A stretch of DNA of 64,000 nt from Sphingomonas abaci. Its GTDB lineage: Bacteria > Pseudomonadota > Alphaproteobacteria > Sphingomonadales > Sphingomonadaceae. The stretch is taken from contig NZ_JACHNY010000002.1 in assembly GCF_014199625.1 (NCBI RefSeq), positions 1 to 64,000 on the forward strand, written 5' to 3'. Below, in pieces: positions 1-6,692 of this stretch. Every line of letters begins with the position of its first letter. The stretch's first letter is position 1. Position numbers and translations under genes: made by a program. The notes below the pieces were generated by a model. That model did not search any database. It saw only the letters and a program-made list of their open reading frames with translations, and was not told the DNA's origin.

Positions 1-35
1 CCCCCCGACAGCACGCCGGGGTGAGGTTGAGACAC

Positions 36-95
36 GGGTCACTTCTCGGTGGAAATTTATGCCTTCGCCGGGTCAGCTCTCAGTGGAAATCAACA
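36..95. mobile_element. Terminal repeats of an IS21-family insertion sequence
   Basis: Two imperfect direct repeats, one at 36-60 (GGGTCACTTCTCGGTGGAAA) and one at 70-95 (GGGTCAGCTCTCAGTGGAAA followed by TCAACA), match the multiple terminal repeats typical of IS21-family ends, whose outer tip reads TGTTGATTTCCACTGA in the other orientation. The element's body (istA/istB) would lie left of position 1. The tip at about 95 marks the junction with prophage DNA. The family assignment rests on recognising the repeat, not on a transposase, which is outside the window. Confidence 0.75.
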
Positions 96-153
96 TTGCT
101 AAAGCTCTTGCCCGGCGCGAAAGGCCGAATAGCGTCGAAGAGAGCGGGGCGGG

Positions 154-477
154 TCATAGCTTGCCCCTCGCCTGGAGCCACCGTTCGGCCTGCTCATTAG
201 CGCGAGCGTTGGCATGATCGTGCTTCCAGTCCCGCACGGTGCGGCCGATCAGGAAGCCGACAGCGCCGAAGGTGACGAGCGTTGTCGCCCAGCCGTCGAA
301 CGGGCTAGATTGGCGCTCCCAGATCACGGCGATCGTTAGAAAGCTTCCGCCCCCCATGGCTCCGAGGCTGACGCGCTCCATCGCATTGAGGGTGCCTCGG
401 AAGCGGGTGATCTTGACGACCACGATCAGCGTCAGGACCAGCCGGCCCAGGGTGTTGACGATGTCCCAGGCGATCAT
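154..477 (-). CDS. Small membrane protein, possible holin-type
   Basis: Encodes 107 residues with about three hydrophobic segments (roughly residues 8-22, 38-54 and 64-80) and a charged C-terminal tail (RDWKHDHANARANEQAER). It is the last late gene before the IS end and overlaps the preceding membrane-protein gene by ATGA (474-477), so the two are translationally coupled. Position at the end of the tail operon, small size and several membrane helices fit a holin or holin partner. No holin family signature was recognised, so the function is inferred. Confidence 0.7.
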   Translation of the reverse strand: MIAWDIVNTLGRLVLTLIVVVKITRFRGTLNAMERVSLGAMGGGSFLTIAVIWERQSSPFDGWATTLVTFGAVGFLIGRTVRDWKHDHANARANEQAERWLQARGKL

Positions 478-797
478 GCCGCCCCTCCTTCACCCAGCAG
501 CTTCTCAAGCCAGCGCTTGCCCCAACGGATGATGACCGGGACAAAAGCATTCGCGCCGGTCGCGCCGATGTACGTGAAGAAGCAGATTGCCCGCAGGTTT
601 GCGATCTCGATCCCGGCGACATCACCGACGAGATACGGCACTCCAAATGCAGCGAAGCCCGAGCCGACGAACAGCGTCATCACGATCTCGGACCAGCGCA
701 TGGTCCGCCAGGGCATAAAAGACAGCGCGGTCACGGAGCCGGCTAGGGCTGCCATGGCTATATAGACCATCCGCGCATGTTCTTGCTGTTCATTCAC
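474..797 (-). CDS. Small membrane protein, possible holin
   Basis: Encodes 107 residues with three predicted hydrophobic segments (about 10-28, 38-58 and 68-90) and a short basic C-terminus (RWGKRWLEKLL). It overlaps its neighbours on both sides by four bases (ATGA type), forming a three-gene membrane cluster downstream of the tail fibre. The layout resembles phage lysis cassettes, but no endolysin was found next to it. Function is inferred from context only. Confidence 0.7.
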   Translation of the reverse strand: MNEQQEHARMVYIAMAALAGSVTALSFMPWRTMRWSEIVMTLFVGSGFAAFGVPYLVGDVAGIEIANLRAICFFTYIGATGANAFVPVIIRWGKRWLEKLLGEGGAA

Positions 798-1255
798 GGC
801 CGCGCCGCCTCGCTGGCAGCGCGCACCAGCCTGCGAAGATCAAAGCCAGCAAACAGCCGATCGCGTACCCCATTTTGCCCCACCATGAAAAAGCACGCGA
901 GTTGCGCGAGCAGCAGCTTGTCCAGCCAGAAAAGGTATGTGCTGGTGCTCAGGAGCGGGTGGACGAGGTGAAAGCACACCTGCGTCGTCGCGAGCGCCCA
1001 GATGGTCCATCCGAACCAGAAGCGGTTGACGAACACGATCGCCGCCATCCCTAACAGCGTGTCGATCATCATCCAGATTTCGACGGCATGACGCTGGACA
1101 ACGGCCGGCGCGTGGTACGTCCACTCGCAGAGCAGCCAGTTGCCCAGCACCATTGCCGCCAGCGTCACAGCAGGACGCCGCTGATCTACACGCGCATGCG
1201 CCGCGAACCCGAGGGCCGCGACGCACAGAGCGAGATAGATCAGCTTCTCAGCCAT
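794..1255 (-). CDS. Polytopic membrane protein of the lysis-like cluster
   Basis: Encodes 153 residues with four to five hydrophobic stretches (about 4-20, 30-46, 60-82, 86-100 and 110-128) and an arginine-rich C-terminus. It overlaps the downstream membrane gene (ATGA at 794-797) and the upstream proline-rich peptide gene. No family was recognised. It could be a lysis regulator, a superinfection-exclusion protein or a membrane anchor; the sequence alone does not decide. Confidence 0.65.
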   Translation of the reverse strand: MAEKLIYLALCVAALGFAAHARVDQRRPAVTLAAMVLGNWLLCEWTYHAPAVVQRHAVEIWMMIDTLLGMAAIVFVNRFWFGWTIWALATTQVCFHLVHPLLSTSTYLFWLDKLLLAQLACFFMVGQNGVRDRLFAGFDLRRLVRAASEAARP

Positions 1256-1367
1256 GGCCGGGAAGGCCGGGGCCGTGGCCGCCGCTGTCGTCTGCCGGCG
1301 GGTCCGTCTTCACAGGCGGAGTGGGGGCCGGGGCAGGCGTGGGCGAGGGGGCAGGTTCGTCAGCCAT
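1248..1367 (-). CDS. 39-residue proline-rich peptide
   Basis: The start ATG at 1367 is chosen because a strong ribosome-binding site (CAGGAGAT) sits just upstream on the minus strand; a longer frame opening at 1430 lacks one. The product begins MADEPAPSPTPAPAPTPP and is nearly all Pro, Ala, Asp and Gly, hence probably disordered. It lies between the tail fibre and the membrane cluster and overlaps the next gene by eight bases. No function is known; it may be a spacer or a small virion or lysis accessory. Confidence 0.55.
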   Translation of the reverse strand: MADEPAPSPTPAPAPTPPVKTDPPADDSGGHGPGLPGHG

Positions 1368-1426
1368 GACGCAAATCTCCTGTTCGCTGGGGTGCGCCAA
1401 CACGCATTCCTGGATGGGGAAGGGGG

Positions 1427-3016
1427 TCACTCGTCACCTCGAAAGTACCGGGTGCGGAGATTGCCCGAGAGGATAGCATTGACGACCGACGACGTGACGC
1501 GGCCGTAACCAGCCTGATAGCCAGCGCTGCTGAAATGGTTCTGGTCGCTGCCGGCATAGAGCGCGTCCAGCTTCTGCGAGGTGTCGGCAGGCTCGACCCC
1601 GTAGCGAAAGAACGCCCACTCAGCGTCGGCAAAGATCGCGGTCGGGAACTGCGCGACGAGATCGCGCATCGCGGTGTTGTAATGGCTGAACGTCGGGCAT
1701 CCCAGCACCGCCTTGCCGCCCCCAGTCCAGTCGCGCAGGATCGTGTCTGGATTGCCCGAACCGGTCAGGCCGAGCGAGGCGCGGATCGTGGATGCCAGGA
1801 CTGGAGCGCTGTTGTAGACCGGGTACGACTGCGGCACATCGGTGCGGAGTTGATCGGCCAGGTTGACGCGACCGCTATGCGGGTGGGGGCTGCTGTAGAC
1901 CACCGAAAGACGGCCTGCGTCAGCGTCGGCCTTCAGCATCTCACGCATCCGGGAGATCATGAGCGGCAGGGTGTGCGCCATGACGAACAGCCGGAAGTAG
2001 GCGTCGTTCATGCCCCCGACGTACGTGCGGATCTTTTCAGGCGCGCTGCCCTTCGCATTGGCGAACTGCGCGGGCATGTCGAGCGTGCCAGTGCCAGCTT
2101 GGCCAACAATTTCACTGACGTAGGTCACACCAGACTGGCGCTTGCGCGCGTTAAGCAGGTCGACCAGGATGCGATTGGGGGCGTCAGTTTCGGTGCCGCC
2201 CTGTGCGATGCTGATCGACGATCCACCGCCGAGCACACGCACACTGCGGCTCGCATAGGGGTCCGAGACGAGATAGGGGACCAGTGGGGCCAGTGTATCG
2301 ACCATCGCAGTCGACCCGCTCGCCATCGCCGCATCTTCCACAGCGGTAATGACGATCGAACCGCCACCTGCTGAATACATCGCCGTGAAGATCTTACCCG
2401 CCGCCAGCGTGCCCTTGCCGATCGGCTGGCCGCCGCCATTGACTACCTGGCGCGAGAAGTCGCTGCCGTCCGTCGCTTTGCCCGCAAGGGTCACGACATC
2501 GGCGGTGTTGGTGACTATGCTGACAAACTTGAACAGGTTGCCATCGTTGATGTTGGCAATGTTGGTTCGCAGGGTATTCGGGTCGCCGTTGACCGGGATC
2601 GCGGGCGTGTTCTTCAGAACCAGCGCGACCAGCAGCGACGAAACCACAGCAGCGCTTTCGGCGCGGTTAACCAGCGGCTGCACGACGGTGGTGACGCCCT
2701 GATAGAACGATACCGCCAGACGCGGACCGCCCCCGACATATTCATAGACCCCGTTTGCTGAATCGGTCGCAGAGCCGTTGTTGTTGTTGACGTACACCAG
2801 CTTTCCGCGGTTCGCGGTGTTGCTGTAAAATGCGTCGCGGTCGGCAGTGGTGGCGACCATCGTCAAACCGGCAGATGCGGCGGCAACGGCGAGGTCGATC
2901 AGCGCGAAAAGCGCACGGATATCCGACTTGGCTGGATCGTTGGGACCGGAAGCGGGCACGCCATCGGTAGCGAAGTCCCGAAACGCGTTAGCCCCACCGG
3001 TCTTGATATCGCCCAC
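1427..3016 (-). CDS. Tail fibre/spike with C-terminal SGNH-like hydrolase domain
   Basis: Encodes 529 residues from a GTG start preceded by GGAGAA. The N-terminal third is glycine/alanine/serine-rich, like fibre proteins. The C-terminal half shows SGNH/GDSL esterase blocks: GGMNDAYFR (block III, GxND) and DQNHFSSAGY near the end (block V, DxxH). The expected block I GDS reads GGSS in VLGGGSSIS, so the nucleophile serine is plausible but the Asp is lost. Such domains on phage fibres deacetylate or cleave surface glycans. It follows the tail-tip gene and one copy of the CTGACGGCGGTAA element, as expected for a receptor-binding protein. Confidence 0.7.
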   Translation of the reverse strand: MGDIKTGGANAFRDFATDGVPASGPNDPAKSDIRALFALIDLAVAAASAGLTMVATTADRDAFYSNTANRGKLVYVNNNNGSATDSANGVYEYVGGGPRLAVSFYQGVTTVVQPLVNRAESAAVVSSLLVALVLKNTPAIPVNGDPNTLRTNIANINDGNLFKFVSIVTNTADVVTLAGKATDGSDFSRQVVNGGGQPIGKGTLAAGKIFTAMYSAGGGSIVITAVEDAAMASGSTAMVDTLAPLVPYLVSDPYASRSVRVLGGGSSISIAQGGTETDAPNRILVDLLNARKRQSGVTYVSEIVGQAGTGTLDMPAQFANAKGSAPEKIRTYVGGMNDAYFRLFVMAHTLPLMISRMREMLKADADAGRLSVVYSSPHPHSGRVNLADQLRTDVPQSYPVYNSAPVLASTIRASLGLTGSGNPDTILRDWTGGGKAVLGCPTFSHYNTAMRDLVAQFPTAIFADAEWAFFRYGVEPADTSQKLDALYAGSDQNHFSSAGYQAGYGRVTSSVVNAILSGNLRTRYFRGDE

Positions 3017-3069
3017 GTCTTTCTCCGGTCCAGCGTCGCGGTCACGCTAGGCAGGGGAGGGTGCGCGGC

Positions 3070-3082
3070 TTACCGCCGTCAG
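3070..3082 (-). promoter_or_regulatory. Late-gene leader element, copy 1
   Basis: Minus strand CTGACGGCGGTAA followed by GCC and a C-rich tract. The TGA is the stop codon of the tail-tip gene. The element lies 53 nt before the GTG start of the tail-fibre gene (3016), whose own ribosome-binding site is good. It is one of six copies in the structural region. Confidence 0.7.
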
Positions 3083-5010
3083 CCCGTGGTGGTGTCTACG
3101 ACTGCGCTCGCCGACCAAGGCGATAGACGGCCGTCACCAACGCTGTAGGCGACCTGCACGTTGATCTGGTTCGACAGCGGCACGAACTCGGTCAGGAACG
3201 ATACGCCAGGGCCGGGGTCGGCATCGGCATACTCGCGCTCGTTCCAGCTTCCTGAGGTGCCGACGCGCCACCGGGCCGACCATGTGAGGTCGTCGCGATC
3301 GGGTCCGGTGGCTGCGATCAGGACGCGGGCACCGGTGGCTGTCTGGCCCGGCGTGGGGTCGACGGGCTCATCGCCCTCTGGCGTCTGGCCCACTGCGCTG
3401 TACTGAGCCGTGGCGCTGATGATCACGGGCATGTCGAGGGGTTCGCGGGCGATCGTGTCGCCGGTCGGGGCCGGCTCGCCTTCCTCGCGCGCCGGGTCCC
3501 ACTCGTCGATGTCGGGTGTGGCGGCTATCCATGATGCCTGGATCGCCCCGCTCTGTAGATCACGGGACAGACCAGTAATCTCCGCCGGGCCGCTATAGGC
3601 CACGATCTCGTCCTCGGTGCCCAGCATCTCGGCCGCGATTAGGTTGACGTAGCGCTCGCTGAGTATGGCCGAGCCCGCCGCCAGCGTCGTGAAGGTGCCG
3701 CGCTTAGGGGCCATAGTCTGCATCATGCGCCGCTTACCAAGTCGGCGGGCTTGCGAGTGAGACGGCACCTGATTGGCCAAGTCCTCGGACCGCACCGCCC
3801 CACGCGCCAAGATGTCCGCCTCATCGGCCCAGGGCGTGGTGTCGACGGCGTTGAAGTCGTGATCCGCAGAGATGTACGTCAGGCCGATCTCATTGACCGC
3901 ATTCTCGTCCTCGATCCCGTCTTCGTCGGTGTAGGCAGTGATGATGTCCGGCCCGACCGTAACACGCGGCTCGTAGTAGCGGCCGGAATAGACCACCAGC
4001 GCGCCATCCTCGCGTGGGCACATCCAACCGTCGAAGCAGGCTAGCAGCGCGGCAATGACGGCCTTGTGCTCGGAGCCATCGCCGGCATGGCGGTGCGATA
4101 CGCAAGACCTGTAGCGCGGCTCAGTGCCGCCATCGCGCAGCGGCATGGCAACGTCCGCGTCATTCGCTGCGGCTGTCCAGTAGGAGAGGGTAGGGGCGAA
4201 GTGACGTGCCCACGTCTTGCCGTTTCGAACGAGCTGGTAGTGCGCCAGATGAAGCACTGCATTCTCGGACCACCGCCACGTCAGGGGATCGTCGACACGT
4301 TGCGCCGGATCGCGCCAGTCGAACACCGGTTGCGCGCGGATCACCAGTCCAAGCGGCGTGTTATTTGGCCCGCCGTTAGCATAGGTCGCGCTGAAATTCT
4401 TCTGCTTGACCGCAGCGGACAGCATGTACCCGGTGACCACGCCATCCCCGCGATGCGCGCTGGTCCAAACCTCGGGCACCTTGGCGATGACAAGCGCGTG
4501 CGCTGTCTCCGTCGCCGCGCCCAGATTCGCACCGATCTGGATGATGTTGCTGTCACCATAGAGGCCGTCAGCCTCACCTTGGACGTACCCGTTGGCGAGG
4601 CGCGTGACCTTCTTGTCCCCAAGATACCACGCTTCGATGCCGTCAATGCGACCGTCGTGGAAGGCCCACACATCGACTGCGGTGCCGTCCTTTGCGGTCT
4701 CATAGAGGGTATAGGCTCCGTAGAGCTTGAGGCGGCCATATGCCGACACGCGGGGCGGGCGTTCGGTCTTCAACGGCTGGCTTGCAGTCTCAGCCCTTGG
4801 TGCCTTTGGCGTGCCTGCGAACAACTGCGCGGCCGTCGTGGCTGTGGCGATCGCAAGCGTGCCCGTCGACACTCCCAGCACGCTTGCCACGCCACCAAAT
4901 GACGCAGCGACACTGAAGCCTCCCGCCACACCTAGCGCGACACCACCGGTCACGGCCGCCAACCCAGCGAAGGCGCTAACCCGCAAGATCGATGCCACCG
5001 TCTTGCCCAT
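3079..5010 (-). CDS. Tail tip / host-specificity protein (gpJ or GTA gp15-like)
   Basis: Encodes 643 residues from ATG at 5010. The ATG overlaps the upstream stop as TAATG, which is why it is preferred to a TTG four codons earlier. The N-terminus is hydrophobic and Gly/Ala-rich (residues about 5-65), as in tail-tip proteins that contact the tape measure. The middle carries features typical of baseplate hub proteins, and the last 90 residues look like a fibronectin-type beta domain. It follows three tail proteins in the order TMP, gp12, gp13, gp14, gp15 of gene transfer agents. Its likely role is the central spike hub and receptor contact. Confidence 0.8.
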   Translation of the reverse strand: MGKTVASILRVSAFAGLAAVTGGVALGVAGGFSVAASFGGVASVLGVSTGTLAIATATTAAQLFAGTPKAPRAETASQPLKTERPPRVSAYGRLKLYGAYTLYETAKDGTAVDVWAFHDGRIDGIEAWYLGDKKVTRLANGYVQGEADGLYGDSNIIQIGANLGAATETAHALVIAKVPEVWTSAHRGDGVVTGYMLSAAVKQKNFSATYANGGPNNTPLGLVIRAQPVFDWRDPAQRVDDPLTWRWSENAVLHLAHYQLVRNGKTWARHFAPTLSYWTAAANDADVAMPLRDGGTEPRYRSCVSHRHAGDGSEHKAVIAALLACFDGWMCPREDGALVVYSGRYYEPRVTVGPDIITAYTDEDGIEDENAVNEIGLTYISADHDFNAVDTTPWADEADILARGAVRSEDLANQVPSHSQARRLGKRRMMQTMAPKRGTFTTLAAGSAILSERYVNLIAAEMLGTEDEIVAYSGPAEITGLSRDLQSGAIQASWIAATPDIDEWDPAREEGEPAPTGDTIAREPLDMPVIISATAQYSAVGQTPEGDEPVDPTPGQTATGARVLIAATGPDRDDLTWSARWRVGTSGSWNEREYADADPGPGVSFLTEFVPLSNQINVQVAYSVGDGRLSPWSASAVVDTTTG

Positions 5011-5399
5011 TAGACGCTCCAAGCCTTGAGGTGACCGGCAGGGGCATAGTCTAGGCCGCGCAGGCCGAGCGTGACCCAGCGTTCACCGGTCCAGATGGCC
5101 GCGGCCTCGTCCTGACTACAGATGGTCGAGCGCTGGATCACGCCAACCGCGCCGACCGTCAGCACGTCAGTCGGCATGATGCCGAGCCGCGCCATGCCGT
5201 CTTGCCAAAGAACCGCCAGCCCGCCGCTTTCTGCAATCCGACGCATGGCGCTGCGCTCGCTATCGTAGATCAGCCCCAGCGCAGCGATTGGGCTGCCGTG
5301 ACCGTGCGTCTGCACCCAGCGATCGACCCAGCGACAGCAGTCGTGCTGGACCCAGTCCCACACCGGACGCGGCTGTGCGAGGAAGCCTGCGAGCTTCAC
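5010..5399 (-). CDS. Tail assembly protein, NlpC/P60-like (DUF6950 type)
   Basis: Encodes 129 residues. The early motif VQHDCCRWVDRWV resembles the DCxxF nucleophile region of phage-tail NlpC/P60-like proteins (GTA gp14, DUF6950). A late histidine (PAGHLKAW) could be the catalytic base. The gene overlaps neighbours on both sides (ATGA at 5396-5399, TAATG at 5010). In homologous systems this position encodes a tail-tip peptidoglycan hydrolase or assembly factor. Enzymatic activity is not proven by sequence. Confidence 0.75.
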   Translation of the reverse strand: MKLAGFLAQPRPVWDWVQHDCCRWVDRWVQTHGHGSPIAALGLIYDSERSAMRRIAESGGLAVLWQDGMARLGIMPTDVLTVGAVGVIQRSTICSQDEAAAIWTGERWVTLGLRGLDYAPAGHLKAWSV

Positions 5400-5929
5400 T
5401 TCGGCCCAAACAAGCGGGATTTGCCCGCGTTTAGGCCGGACACCTGATCGAAGAACCGATCGTCAGGTGACCGGCGCTGCTGATCAGCCTGCGTCCAATA
5501 GGCGTTGAGGGTGCTCGACCGGCCCGTGTCGTCCGACCCCATCGACAGGCCAATCGTGCGCTTGTCGGTGCGCGTCGCGGTCAGTTTGTCGATGCGGTAC
5601 TGCGCCGTCCACGTCACCGCCTGGATCTGCCACTGGTCGTCGAACTCAACGACGCCGATGTCAACGCGTGCGCCCTTCACGCCAGCGGTTTCGCCCATCA
5701 GCTTGACGGTAGCCGCGGTCACGCCGGATACGGTGATATCGAGCCGCGACGCCGTCCCGTTGATAAGTTGCTCGATCTCGCCGAAGTTCTCCAGCAGCTC
5801 GCCACCGCCCAGGTAGAGCGCGCCGTCCGTCGTCTCGATACCGTCGGCCGGCAGGTAAAGCGGCCCCGGCCCAGACCAGATCCGCGCCGTATCCGGGCAG
5901 TCGATGCGTAGCAGGAGATTACGGTTCAC
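5396..5929 (-). CDS. Tail tip hub protein (GTA gp13 position)
   Basis: Encodes 177 residues with a beta-rich, motif-poor sequence that includes repeated Asp/Thr pairs and a WTAQYRIDKL stretch. It occupies the slot of the DUF2163/gp13 hub protein between the gp12-like and NlpC-like genes and overlaps both by ATGA. It is much shorter than classical gp13 (about 300 residues), so it may be only its N-terminal receptor-hub domain or a different family. The assignment is by synteny. Confidence 0.65.
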   Translation of the reverse strand: MNRNLLLRIDCPDTARIWSGPGPLYLPADGIETTDGALYLGGGELLENFGEIEQLINGTASRLDITVSGVTAATVKLMGETAGVKGARVDIGVVEFDDQWQIQAVTWTAQYRIDKLTATRTDKRTIGLSMGSDDTGRSSTLNAYWTQADQQRRSPDDRFFDQVSGLNAGKSRLFGPK

Positions 5930-6648
5930 GGCTGCACCGGCGGACGCATGTCTTCCTGAAAGCTGATCGACCCGCTGGAGAAGGCGCCCATGTTGAGCGG
6001 GTTGGAAGCCGGTGAGGTGCGCCGCATCTGACAGCGGATATTGTCGAAGTCGAGCGCGTCGCCAGCCTTGATGCCACCGCGGATCGGAGGCGAGATGGCT
6101 ACCCGATAACCGCCGCTGATCGGCTCGATGCTGAATATCTCGGCTGCCCGAGAACCCCAGCCATTTGCTCCCTGGTAACTGAACCGCTCGCCACCAAGCA
6201 AAGGGCAGGCGCTCGTCAGAGCGATGTCGAGGATGGTCGCGCGATTGCCGCCGGTTTGCCCGTTGACGACGGCAAGCACCGTGCCCGATGCACCGGACGA
6301 CCGATAGAGCGCATCGTCGCCGAAAGGTGTCTGGTCGCTATGGGGCACGCGGCTGCTACCGGTAACCGGCTGGTGCAGGGCGTCGCAGAAGATCAGGTCA
6401 ACCGCCACGGACCCGCCTTGCATAGCCGCGTTGATAGCGCGCCAGGCCAGGGTTGCGGCCCGGCCCTCATCATCCCGATCGCCGAAATCCGCGTTCGTGA
6501 GGTCGGCCCGCCAGATGCCGCCGCCACCGGTGCCAATCACATCCTCGTAGCCGGACAGGGAGACACCGCCTGAGGTCGTGGTCACGTCAACGCGGATATC
6601 CTGGTCAGCGAAGTTGAACTGACAGGGATGGAATACGCGGAGCGCCAT
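5926..6648 (-). CDS. Distal tail protein (GTA gp12 position)
   Basis: Encodes 240 residues, the first gene after the tape measure, where distal tail proteins (DUF2460/gp12) normally sit. The sequence is beta-rich, with MALRVFHPCQFNFADQDIRV at the N-terminus, and ends near FSSGSISFQEDMRPPV. There is no Shine-Dalgarno sequence before its ATG; instead a leader-element copy sits 31 nt upstream. It overlaps the downstream gene by ATGA (5926-5929). The role in capping the tail tube is inferred from position. Confidence 0.65.
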   Translation of the reverse strand: MALRVFHPCQFNFADQDIRVDVTTTSGGVSLSGYEDVIGTGGGGIWRADLTNADFGDRDDEGRAATLAWRAINAAMQGGSVAVDLIFCDALHQPVTGSSRVPHSDQTPFGDDALYRSSGASGTVLAVVNGQTGGNRATILDIALTSACPLLGGERFSYQGANGWGSRAAEIFSIEPISGGYRVAISPPIRGGIKAGDALDFDNIRCQMRRTSPASNPLNMGAFSSGSISFQEDMRPPVQP

Positions 6649-6679
6649 GCGGGGAGGGTAGGGATGGGGTAGACGGGGC

Positions 6680-6692
6680 TTACCGCCGTTAC
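6680..6692 (-). promoter_or_regulatory. Late-gene leader element, copy 2
   Basis: Minus strand GTAACGGCGGTAA. The first TAA is the tape-measure stop codon (TAA here instead of TGA, the only copy with that change). It lies 31 nt upstream of the ATG at 6648. The 31 nt between them are C-rich (CCCCATCCCTACCCTCCCC) and contain no Shine-Dalgarno sequence. Confidence 0.7.
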
